From UBA8687 sp964564655 (lineage in GTDB: Bacteria; Nitrospinota; Nitrospinia; Nitrospinales; VA-1), in assembly GCA_964564655.1 (NCBI GenBank), contig CAZMBO010000014.1, positions 1 to 30,766 on the forward strand: a stretch of 30,766 nucleotides of DNA, given 5' to 3'. The translations under genes were made by a program, and so were the position numbers. Below are positions 8,776-16,700 of this stretch, in pieces. Below the pieces are notes generated by a model. That model ran no database searches, had not been told where the DNA came from, and saw only the letters and a list, made by a program, of their open reading frames with translations. Each line of letters opens with the position of its first letter. The first letter of the stretch is position 1.

Positions 8776-10167
8776 TTAACTTCTCTTTTTTTTATAAATA
8801 TGAGTGGCAGTCCCATAAAACACTTCTGCTGTTTCCATCATAGTTTCGGACAAAGTGGGATGTGGATGGATCGATAAGGCCAATTCTTTGGCTTTCATTA
8901 GAGTTTGGATGGCTAAAACTCCTTCGGCAATGAGTTCACCAGCCCCGGGACCGGTTAAACCTACACCAATAATTCTCTCAGATTCTGGGTCAATTAGCAA
9001 TTTGGTCAATCCTTCTCCGCGGCCCAAGGTCTGCGCTCTACCCGAGGCACCCCATGGAAATTTTACAACCTTCACGTTTTTACCTTGAGCATGGGCTTCA
9101 TTTTCCGTCAACCCTGCCCAGGCGATTTCAGGGTCGGTGAATACTACAGCTGGGATCACTCGATTTTTGAAGTCAGAATTTTCTCCATTTAAGACTTCCA
9201 CAGCAACTTTAGCCTCGTGTGCTGCTTTGTGAGCCAGCATAGCACCGCCAATCACATCGCCAATAGCTAATATAGAAGAGTCCCCTGTCTTTTGTTGCGA
9301 GTTGGCGATTACAAAACCTTTATCATCTAATTTTACCTTTGTGTTTTCGAGTCCTATATTTTCTGTGTTGGGTCTGCGACCAATAGAGACAAGTACCTGA
9401 TCGAACACCTTTTGCTCCACACCGGATTCGTTTTCGAATGTCACCGAGACTTTGGAACCTTTGCTTTCAAAATCCTTGACTTTGGTGTTTAAAAGAATTG
9501 CTTCAAATTGATTCTTGATCCTATGGTGCAAAGGCCTTACCAAGTCGCGATCAACTCCTGGTAAAATATCTTTCATCATCTCTACAATAGTGACTTGACT
9601 GCCGAGTGCTGCATAAACACTGCCCATCTCTAAACCGATGTATCCACCGCCGACAACCAGTAAACGTTTGGGAATGCTTTTTAATTCCAGTGCATCTGTA
9701 GAGTCGATGAGGGGAGAGATCTTTTCAAAGGGCTGAGCTGGTCGGGATCCAGTAGCAAGTACGCAATAGTCAAAAGAGTGGAGTTTTCCATCCACTTCTA
9801 TGGTGTTTGAATCTTTAAAGTTTCCTTTTGCTGAAACGAACTCCACTTTTCGTTGTTTGCATAACTGAGTGAGTCCTGTTGCCATTTTATCGATGATTTT
9901 GTTCTTCCAATTACGAACGCCGTCAAGATCAATTTTGGGTTCGCCAAAATCAATTCCCCAGGTTTTGGCTTCCTTTGTTTCATTTATAAGATGGGCTATG
10001 TGGAGAAGAGCCTTGGAAGGAATACATCCCCGATGCAGACACACTCCACCGGGTTTATTGCCAGCGTCAATCAAGGTAACATTCATACCTTTATCTGCAG
10101 CAAGAAAAGCTGCCGCATAACCTCCCGGCCCACCACCCAATACTACTATTTTTTTATTGTTACCCAT
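8776..10167 (-). CDS. lpdA: Dihydrolipoyl dehydrogenase (E3)
   Basis: Flavoprotein that reoxidises dihydrolipoyl groups of 2-oxoacid dehydrogenases or the glycine cleavage system, reducing NAD+. The 463-aa product has an FAD-binding GGGPGG motif (11-16) and the redox-active cysteine pair GVCLHRGC (C43, C48). An NAD-binding LLVVGGGYIGLEMGSVYAAL segment (about 175-195) and a C-terminal catalytic HPHPTLSE (H436, E441) complete it. Length and motif spacing are typical. No E1, E2 or glycine-cleavage genes are nearby, so the partner complex is unknown. The start ATG at 10167 is preceded by a second copy of ATGGGTAACA 15 nt upstream, which opens an 11-codon overlapping reading frame. It lies downstream of tRNA-Pro on the same strand, separated by a terminator-like hairpin. 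Confidence 0.96.
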   Translation of the reverse strand: MGNNKKIVVLGGGPGGYAAAFLAADKGMNVTLIDAGNKPGGVCLHRGCIPSKALLHIAHLINETKEAKTWGIDFGEPKIDLDGVRNWKNKIIDKMATGLTQLCKQRKVEFVSAKGNFKDSNTIEVDGKLHSFDYCVLATGSRPAQPFEKISPLIDSTDALELKSIPKRLLVVGGGYIGLEMGSVYAALGSQVTIVEMMKDILPGVDRDLVRPLHHRIKNQFEAILLNTKVKDFESKGSKVSVTFENESGVEQKVFDQVLVSIGRRPNTENIGLENTKVKLDDKGFVIANSQQKTGDSSILAIGDVIGGAMLAHKAAHEAKVAVEVLNGENSDFKNRVIPAVVFTDPEIAWAGLTENEAHAQGKNVKVVKFPWGASGRAQTLGRGEGLTKLLIDPESERIIGVGLTGPGAGELIAEGVLAIQTLMKAKELALSIHPHPTLSETMMETAEVFYGTATHIYKKKRS

Positions 10168-10185
10168 CCTGTGTTACCCATAAAG

Positions 10186-10219
10186 AAAAAGGGCTTACAG
10201 CAATTGCTAAAACCCCTTT
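10186..10219 (-). terminator. Terminator-like hairpin after tRNA-Pro
   Basis: Read on the minus strand, AAAGGG and CCCTTT flank a region with an inner AGCAA/TTGCT pairing, followed by TTTTTCTTT. The stem has internal mismatches. Its position 7 nt after the tRNA CCA end and before lpdA fits tRNA termination. Confidence 0.45.
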
Positions 10220-10225
10220 GTTTAT

Positions 10226-10302
10226 TGGTCGGGATGAGAGGATTTGAACCTCCGACCCCTTACTCCCGAAGCAAGTGCGCTACCAGGCTGCGCTACATCC
10301 CG
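10226..10302 (-). tRNA. tRNA-Pro (anticodon CGG), CCA encoded
   Basis: The minus strand folds into a full cloverleaf. The acceptor stem is CGGGATG/CATCCCG, and the D arm contains AGCCTGGTAGCGC. The anticodon arm CTTGC-TTCGGGA-GTAAG has CGG in the loop, and the T arm is GGAGG-TTCAAAT-CCTCT. Discriminator A and an encoded CCA end the gene at 10226. The sequence closely parallels E. coli tRNA-Pro, including the CACTT...CGGGA region. The upstream 138 bp (10303-10440) has no strong promoter; a weak TTGAAT-16-TTATCT can be read on the minus strand. Confidence 0.96.
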
Positions 10303-10440
10303 ACTCTTGTTATGACTGTTTGTAGAGGAAGCTTTTGAGGTATTTCCAGATAACGATCGATCCTGCCCGATTCAAAACCGATATCGGCCTAGAAAAATTT
10401 TAGTGATAGGCTGATACTCAGTAAGCATATTTAATATAAA

Positions 10441-10632
10441 TTAATCTTTCATTTTGGAGTAATTGTAGCGGTCGATGCTTTCACTCCAAAAAGAGTTGTT
10501 AGTGATATTTCGCGTCACCTTTTTTGAACCGCATTCAGGACAGGAGACCTTTTTCTTGTCAACTTCAGAAATCTTCATTTCTATGACAAAATCCTTTTTG
10601 CATTTTCCGCAAGTGTGGTCATAATTTGGCAT
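10441..10632 (-). CDS. FmdB-type zinc-ribbon protein (63 aa)
   Basis: Small putative regulatory or metal-binding protein. The 63-aa product starts MPNYDHTCGKCKKDF and carries two CxxC knuckles (C8/C11 and C31/C34), as in the FmdB/CxxC_CxxC zinc-ribbon family. The tail after the second knuckle is polar and rich in Asn/Ser. The family is named from a putative regulator of formamidase/acetamidase genes, but the molecular role is not established. A purine-rich GAGGGAG lies about 6 nt upstream of the ATG and supports the start. It follows cmoA by 74 nt on the same strand, so the two may share a transcript. Confidence 0.85.
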   Translation of the reverse strand: MPNYDHTCGKCKKDFVIEMKISEVDKKKVSCPECGSKKVTRNITNNSFWSESIDRYNYSKMKD

Positions 10633-10706
10633 AAAAACTCCCTCTTGTTTGCTTTGAATCCGATGTTTTTGACCTTAAAAATCAGTAGCTAAGGATACAA
10701 CAGATT

Positions 10707-11432
10707 TTATTTCAACGCAATGAAGCCAGCGAAGTTGTTCCACTTAAAAAACAAATCTACCGTTGAAAATCCTGCAGAATATAACAGATTGCTGTTTTGC
10801 TCTGCCGTCCAGGGGATGAGCACATTTTCTAAAGCTTCGCGTTTCTGAGAAATTTCCAGTTTTGAGTAGCCTTTCTGCTCTTTGAACTGGTGGTGAGATT
10901 CGATGAATATTTTATTGAGTTCTGATGCTTCACTTTTTACTTTCTCTATAAGAACGAGGCCGCCGCCTGGCACTAATCCGTTGTAAATGTTTTTTATAGT
11001 AGAGAGTCGGTTTTCCGGTTGAACAAATTGTAATGTGTAGTTCATGACAACTGCCGAAGCATTGGTAATGTTTAGGTTGTCATTTATATTCGCTTCAACT
11101 AATTTGCAAGAAAATGGAGAGTTGTTAAGAGTCTCTTTGGCTTTTTTTAACATTGCTGCCGAATTGTCGATTCCTATCAGTTTTATATTTGCTGAAGCCT
11201 CTAGAGTTTTTACTAATTTTAAAATGAGCGTTCCAGTTGAGCAGCCGAGATCATATATTGAGGTGGACGGTTTGGCAAATTGAGTGCACCAGTGTACAGT
11301 CAGGTCCTGACATTCTTGGTACATAGGCACACTGCGATGCAACATGTCATCAAAAACACGGGCTACAGAGTCATTAAACTTGAAGGGTTCTGCTGTTTTT
11401 GGTTTTTGAAATAATGTGTCTCGATTAGAAAT
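10707..11432 (-). CDS. cmoA: Carboxy-S-adenosyl-L-methionine synthase (CmoA), probable ATT start
   Basis: CmoA converts SAM and prephenate to carboxy-SAM, which CmoB uses to make 5-oxyacetyluridine at the wobble base of tRNAs. The product has the SAM-binding YDLGCSTGT (about 60-68) and matches E. coli CmoA along its length: FNDSVARVFDDMLHRSVP, IDNSAAMLKKA, NYTLQFVQPENR, KGYSKLEISQKREALENVL. The first in-frame ATG is at 11345, but 29 further codons upstream still match CmoA (RDTLFQKP against the E. coli start MSHRDTLFSAP). The only sensible start in that stretch is ATT at 11432, with AGGAG 8 nt before it. From there the protein is 241 aa, against about 247 in E. coli. No cmoB is in the window. 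It sits directly behind the leuA terminator. Confidence 0.9.
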   Translation of the reverse strand: MSNRDTLFQKPKTAEPFKFNDSVARVFDDMLHRSVPMYQECQDLTVHWCTQFAKPSTSIYDLGCSTGTLILKLVKTLEASANIKLIGIDNSAAMLKKAKETLNNSPFSCKLVEANINDNLNITNASAVVMNYTLQFVQPENRLSTIKNIYNGLVPGGGLVLIEKVKSEASELNKIFIESHHQFKEQKGYSKLEISQKREALENVLIPWTAEQNSNLLYSAGFSTVDLFFKWNNFAGFIALK

Positions 11433-11445
11433 CCGTTTTTCTCCT
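11430..11445 (-). promoter_or_regulatory. cmoA: Ribosome binding site setting an ATT start for cmoA
   Basis: On the minus strand AGGAG (11445-11441) is followed by an 8-nt spacer and ATT (11432-11430). Translating from here gives MSNRDTLFQKP, which aligns with the known CmoA N-terminus. No ATG, GTG or TTG lies at this place in frame. Confidence 0.75.
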
Positions 11446-11452
11446 AAAAGTG

Positions 11453-11480
11453 AAAACCTCTCCCGGGTTTCCGAGAGAGG
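11453..11480 (-). terminator. Rho-independent terminator of leuA, in front of cmoA
   Basis: A 10-bp stem CCTCTCTCGG/CCGGGAGAGG (one G-T pair) with a 4-nt loop is followed on the minus strand by TTTTCACTTTT. It lies 22 nt after the leuA stop and only 7 nt before the cmoA Shine-Dalgarno, leaving no room for a separate cmoA promoter after it. Confidence 0.85.
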
Positions 11481-11502
11481 AGGATTTAATTATTTGCTAA
11501 AA

Positions 11503-13065
11503 TCAGGGGCCTAAAACATCGTTGCCCTCGACCGGACCGGACTTAGATTTTAGTAGTAGCTTGTTAATGGCATTGACATATGCAAAGCCACTGGCCTCAA
11601 TGGTATTGACACCTGCACCCTTGCCCAGAACTTCACGTTTTTCATTCTGTACGCGAACCGTAACTTCACCTTGTGCATCCTGTCCCTTGGTTTTTGACAT
11701 CACTTGGTAGTCAAGTAGTTTGCATGTGAGTCCCGTAATTTTATCGATGGCATTATAAATGGCATCAACTGGGCCATCTCCGCTAGAGGAGGATTTGTGT
11801 TCCTTGCCATCACGGCTTATTAAGGTCACTGTTGCTTGAGGTTCTTTGCCACTTTCAAAATTGCACTTTAGAGTAGATAATTTATAGGTGACTTGTTGAT
11901 CCTCAGAGAACTTCTGCTTTTGAATGAGAGTATGAATATCGTCTTCAAAAATTTCCTTTTTTTCATCTGCTAGCACCTTAAATTCCTCGAAAACCTTATC
12001 GAGTTCTTCCTTGCTCAAACTGTAGCCTATTTCCTGCACTTTGTGGAGTAGGGCGTTGCGTCCGGAATGTTTTCCCATCACTAGCTCAGACTCTTCACCA
12101 CCAACATCTGCAGGATCCATGATTTCGAAAGTATCTTTACGTTTTAAAAAGCCGTGTTGATGAATTCCTGATTCGTGGGCAAAAGCATTTTTACCGACAA
12201 TCGCTTTGTTACGTTGTACGAAGAATCCGGTGAGACTGCTGACCAGTTTGCTGCAGGGTTGGATATGGCGTGTTTCAATATTCGTCTGCACATTATTGAA
12301 GAAGTCTCTTCTTGTTCGAACCGCCATTACTATTTCTTCCATCGCTGCATTGCCGGCACGTTCGCCGATACCATTGATGGTGCACTCCACTTGTCGTGCG
12401 CCTGCTTGCACGGCGGCCAGAGAGTTTGATACTGCTAAACCTAAATCATTATGGCAGTGCACACTGATAATGGCTTGGTCGATGTTATCTACGTTTTGTT
12501 TTAAATAGCCAATTAATTGAGCAAACTCTTCTGGGATAGTGTAGCCAACTGTATCGGGGATATTCACCGTTGTTGCACCCGCTTGTATCACTTCGCGAGT
12601 GACTTCTACGAGGAAATCCTTCTCTGTTCGAGTAGCGTCCATGGGTGAGAACTCGACATCGTCACAAAATTTACGTGCGAAAGAAATAGCTTTTACTCCC
12701 ATTTCAATGATTTCCTCTTTGGCCTTTTCAACCATATGGTCGCGATGTACTTTGGAAGTTGAAAGGAAAACATGGATACGCGGTTTTTCTGCTTTTTCTA
12801 AAGCTTTCGCTGTAGCTTCAATATCCTTTTCTAGTGCACGAGAAAGACCTGCAATGCTTGCTCCGCGAATTTCTTCAGCAATTTGTTTGACCGATTCGAA
12901 ATCTCCAGGTGAAGCAACTGGAAAACCCGCTTCGATCACATCAACTTTAAGTAGAGCCAGCTGCCGTGCTATCTCAAGTTTTTCCTTGATGTTCAGGCTG
13001 GCACCAGGGCATTGTTCTCCGTCCCTTAAAGTGGTGTCGAAAATGATAAGTTTTTCGCGTTGCAT
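11503..13065 (-). CDS. leuA: 2-isopropylmalate synthase (LeuA)
   Basis: First committed enzyme of leucine synthesis: condenses acetyl-CoA with 2-oxoisovalerate. The 520-aa protein has the DRE-TIM signature DTTLRDGEQCPG (10-21), metal-binding SVHCHNDLG (about 203-211), NGIGERAGNA (about 233-242) and HESGIHQHG. A C-terminal LeuA dimer/regulatory domain (about 375-510, with SSSGDGPVDAIYNAI and GVNTIEASGFAYVNAIN) is where leucine feedback acts in the family. Length is typical of the long bacterial form. The ATG at 13065 has AAAGGA about 11 nt upstream. No other leu genes are adjacent. It is transcribed away from gltB across a 700-bp intergenic region and ends in a strong terminator. Confidence 0.96.
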   Translation of the reverse strand: MQREKLIIFDTTLRDGEQCPGASLNIKEKLEIARQLALLKVDVIEAGFPVASPGDFESVKQIAEEIRGASIAGLSRALEKDIEATAKALEKAEKPRIHVFLSTSKVHRDHMVEKAKEEIIEMGVKAISFARKFCDDVEFSPMDATRTEKDFLVEVTREVIQAGATTVNIPDTVGYTIPEEFAQLIGYLKQNVDNIDQAIISVHCHNDLGLAVSNSLAAVQAGARQVECTINGIGERAGNAAMEEIVMAVRTRRDFFNNVQTNIETRHIQPCSKLVSSLTGFFVQRNKAIVGKNAFAHESGIHQHGFLKRKDTFEIMDPADVGGEESELVMGKHSGRNALLHKVQEIGYSLSKEELDKVFEEFKVLADEKKEIFEDDIHTLIQKQKFSEDQQVTYKLSTLKCNFESGKEPQATVTLISRDGKEHKSSSSGDGPVDAIYNAIDKITGLTCKLLDYQVMSKTKGQDAQGEVTVRVQNEKREVLGKGAGVNTIEASGFAYVNAINKLLLKSKSGPVEGNDVLGP

Positions 13066-13101
13066 GGCTAAAAATTCCTTTAAAAATTAAATTGCCCTTC
13101 C

Positions 13102-13130
13102 ATTATAAGGTTTATCAGGTTGAATTCCAG
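13102..13130 (-). promoter_or_regulatory. leuA: Candidate leuA promoter
   Basis: On the minus strand a perfect TATAAT (13107-13102) is preceded at 17 bp by a weak -35, CTGGAA (13130-13125). The start of transcription would be near 13095, giving a ~30-nt leader that contains the AAAGGA ribosome binding site. Confidence 0.4.
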
Positions 13131-13203
13131 AGGATTGGAAGGTTTTCTTGGAAGTCAAAAAAATAAGAGATTAAAGCTAATTTGTTTGGAGCTGTTTTAG
13201 AGC

Positions 13204-13268
13204 CTACGTCGACCCTTTGTTTATAGAAGAGATTTTTTGAATAGGGTCTTAGGTAGTAGTTGACGTAG
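13204..13268. repeat. Imperfect inverted repeat in the leuA-gltB intergenic region
   Basis: CTACGTCGAC (13204-13213) and GTTGACGTAG (13259-13268) are complementary with one mismatch (a G-U pair in one strand of RNA). GACCCT (13211-13216) and AGGGTC (13243-13248) form a second complementary pair. The role is unknown. From 13131 to 13596 I see no convincing gene; the region is AT-rich, with a repeated GGTTTAAATTG at 13493 and 13530. Confidence 0.45.
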
Positions 13269-13596
13269 ATTCAAGCGCGAAATCAAACCGGATTGAAATT
13301 GGAATGAGGGGTTATTTTTTATTTGTTTGCGTTGCATTTTGAGTTTGCTTTAGAAAATTATTACAATAAGGCACTTTAATCAAATAAGATAAAAAATACA
13401 AGTATTTCAGGAAAAACTGTTTATTTTGAGCGAAATTAATTGATTTTTTCTGTGCTATTGCTAATGGGGCGTCAGTGTTTTTGGGTGAAAAAGGTTTAAA
13501 TTGGCTAGAATGTCCACTACCCCAAAGTCGGTTTAAATTGTGCTTTCCTGAGTATCTTGATAGAATAATAAACACATATTTTCAAAAATTTATTTA

Positions 13597-13623
13597 AAAT
13601 AGTGTATATTTTTTACACTATTT
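13597..13623 (+). promoter_or_regulatory. Perfect inverted repeat upstream of gltB, candidate activator site
   Basis: AAATAGTGTA and TACACTATTT form a perfect 10-bp inverted repeat around a 7-nt A/T spacer. Its centre is about 86 bp upstream of the start predicted from the sigma-54-type element, a usual place for an enhancer-binding protein. The sequence does not match the NtrC consensus well, so the binding protein is unknown. Confidence 0.5.
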
Positions 13624-13669
13624 GGAGAGAGTTTTTTAAAAAGCCTTGATTTAATGTAAGAATAAGTAA

Positions 13670-13685
13670 AGGCATGGCAATTGCT
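13670..13685 (+). promoter_or_regulatory. Sigma-54-type (-24/-12) promoter candidate for gltBD
   Basis: AGGCATGGCAATTGCT has GG at 13671-13672, exactly 10 nt, then GC at 13683-13684. It matches the consensus TGGCAC-N5-TTGC at GGCA and all of TTGC. Transcription would begin near 13696, about 72 nt before the gltB ATG. Not tested against chance hits. Confidence 0.45.
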
Positions 13686-13767
13686 GTAGAATAATAAGCA
13701 TTCCTTAATATTGTGAAAGCAGTATTTTTATAGCTACTTTAGTCTGTAGTTTAATTTCTTTAAATTA

Positions 13768-16700
13768 ATGAGTTTTTTAAATATGCACGCTTTTCCTAAA
13801 AAACAAGGGCTTTATGACCCTGCCTACGAAAAAGACAGTTGTGGCGTAGGTTTTGTCATGAATATGAAGGGTGAAAAATCCCATGAAATCATTTTTCAGG
13901 GTTTGGAAATATTGAAAAAATTGGAACACCGTGGGGCATGCGGTTCGGACAAGCTTACCGGTGACGGTGCGGGAATTTTAATACAGATTCCTGATGCATT
14001 TTTTCAGGAACAATGTCCAAAAATTAATATTAAGTTGCCAGAGGTGGGTCGCTATGCTGCGGGAAATGTTTTCCTGCCTACTGGGGCTGCCACGAACCTG
14101 GGTATGGAAATAATGGAGCGTGCAGTATTGAAGGAGGGTCTGGAGCTTTTAGGTTGGCGTGATATCCCGGTAGATAATTCAACAATTGGAGTGACTGCGC
14201 GTTCAGTAGAGCCAATGGTCAAGCAGATTTTTGTGGGTGCACCGGCCGATCTTAAAGATCAGTTGGCTTTTGAACGAAGGTTATATTGCGTTAGAAAGCG
14301 TACCGCATGGGATGTTCGTCGAGCCGGACTCAATGACAATAACGAAAACTTTTATATATGTAGCCTATCAAGTAAAACCATTATTTATAAGGGACAATTG
14401 ACGGCTCCACAGCTGGAAACTTATTATCTTGATATTAAAGACCCGAAGATGACTTCGGCTTTAGCCCTTGCGCACTCCCGATACAGTACCAACACTTTTC
14501 CTTCATGGGGTCGTGCCCAGCCATTTCGTTATATTGCTCACAATGGCGAAATTAATACTGTTCGAGGAAACAAAAACTGGATGGGTGCAAGAGAGTCGAT
14601 GTTTGAGTCTCCATTATTTGAAGATATCGATACAATTCTTCCTGTAATTGCACCGGGAGGAAGTGATTCGGCTGATTTCGACCAAGCATTAGAAATGTTG
14701 TTTTTGACTGGCCGTTCTTTGCCCCATGCCATGATGATGATGATTCCTGAACCATGGAGTGGGCATGAGACAATGAATGATGACAAGCGTGGATTTTATG
14801 AATTCCATGCTTCAATGATGGAACCCTGGGATGGTCCCGCCTCCATTGCATTCACCGATGGCGAAACCTGTGGTGCCGTGCTCGATAGAAACGGTCTGCG
14901 ACCGTCTCGATATTATGTGACTAAAGACGGTTTGGTGGTGATGGCATCTGAGGTGGGTGTTGTGCCGGTGGAGGAAGCAAATGTTGAATATAAAGGAAGA
15001 CTGCAGCCAGGAAAAATGTTTCTTGTTGATATTAATGAAGGACGGATAATTTCTGATGAGGAGCTAAAAGCAAAAATTACGACTCAGAAACCCTATAAAA
15101 AGTGGGTTGATAAAAACCAGGTGAATCTCAAAGATTTGCCGGAAATTGAGTATAAATTTGAAACGGATTCGGACTCTCTTTTAACTCGACAGATTGCATT
15201 TGGATATACGGTTGAAGACATCAAGTTTATTATGGCTCCTATGATCGGAACGGCCATGGAAGCAACCGGATCCATGGGCAACGATTCTGCTCTTGCAATC
15301 CTTTCTCAAAAACCACAACTCTTATTTAATTATTTCAAGCAACTTTTTGCGCAAGTGACCAACCCAGCCATCGATTCCATTCGAGAAGAACTTGTGATGT
15401 CGATGGAGGTGACGCTTGGGAAGGAAAGAAATCTTTTGGATGAAAGTCCAGAACATTGTCGCAAATTAAAAGTGGAGCATCCCATTCTTTCCGGTAAGGA
15501 AATGGAGAAAATCCGTAACCTCGATCAGAATGACTTAAAATCCGTTGTTCTTTCGACACTATTCCCGGTCTCTAAGGATGAACAGGCGATGGAACAGGCT
15601 TTAGAGGCCTTATGCCAAAGCGCTTCCAAAGCGATTGAAGAAGGTGCCACCATTCTGGTTTTGTCAGATAAAGGCGTTGACGCTAATAATGCAGCCTTAC
15701 CAAGCCTACTTGCTATTGCCGGGGTTCATCATCACCTGTTACGCGAGCAAACACGTACGCGTGTAGGCTTGGTAGTTGAAACAGGAGAGGCGAGGGAAAT
15801 GATGCATTTTGCATTATTGATTGGCTATGGTGCGGGTGCTATTTATCCCTACCTTGCTTACGAAACGGTCGCTGAGATTGCCGACGAAGCGGTATACATA
15901 ACAAAAATGGATTCCGAAACAGCGATCAGTAATTTTATTAAGGCCACTCGAAAAGGTCTTTTTAAAATCATTGCCAAGATGGGTATTTCAACCATTCAAA
16001 GTTATCGAGGCGCGCAAATTTTTGAAGCGGTGGGTTTGGGCGAGGAAATAATTGAAAAATTTTTTACGGGCACTTCTTCCAGAGTGAGTGGGGCAAACCT
16101 CAAGGTGTTGGCTAAAGAAGCTTTGGCACGACATCAAAAAGCTTTTAGTAGTGATCGTTCTTCCTTGCTGGAACTGGGTGGCCATTACCAATGGCGCCGT
16201 GGTGAAGAGAAACATATGATAAATCCCAATGTTATTGGCTTGTTGCAACATGCAACCCGTTCAAACGATTACGCTATATTTAAAAAGTTTTCCCGTATCT
16301 CAGATAAGGAAAGTACTCGCCAGTGTACATTGCGGGGACTGTTTAAATTTAAAAAGACCACTTCTATTCCTATTGAAGAGGTGGAGTCTGTTGAGGAGAT
16401 TACTAAACGGTTTTGTACCGGCGCTATGTCTATCGGTTCTATTTCCCGCGAGGCTCATGAAACACTGGCTATTGCTATGAACCGGTTGGGCGGAAAAAGC
16501 AATACTGGTGAAGGCGGTGAAGATGTGGTGCGCTATACGCCTGATGAAAATGGAGACTCCCGCAGAAGTAAAATAAAGCAGGTCGCATCCGGGCGGTTTG
16601 GTGTGAATAGTTTCTATCTTTCTAACGCCGATGAAATGCAAATAAAGGTTGCGCAAGGTGCAAAACCTGGTGAAGGTGGCCAGTTGCCGGGACATAAGGT

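Noticed and set aside
12599..13090. 163-codon frame on the plus strand
   Set aside because: It lies antisense to the well-supported leuA, and its Ser-rich product is a by-product of leuA codon use.
13066..13300. T-box or leucine attenuator leader before leuA
   Set aside because: No T-box sequence, no run of Leu codons in a leader frame and no terminator just before leuA; the predicted leader is only about 30 nt.
13312..13575. 87-codon open frame on the minus strand between leuA and gltB
   Set aside because: Its Ser/Asn/Lys/Phe-rich composition is what AT-rich noncoding DNA gives. There is no ribosome binding site and it resembles no family.
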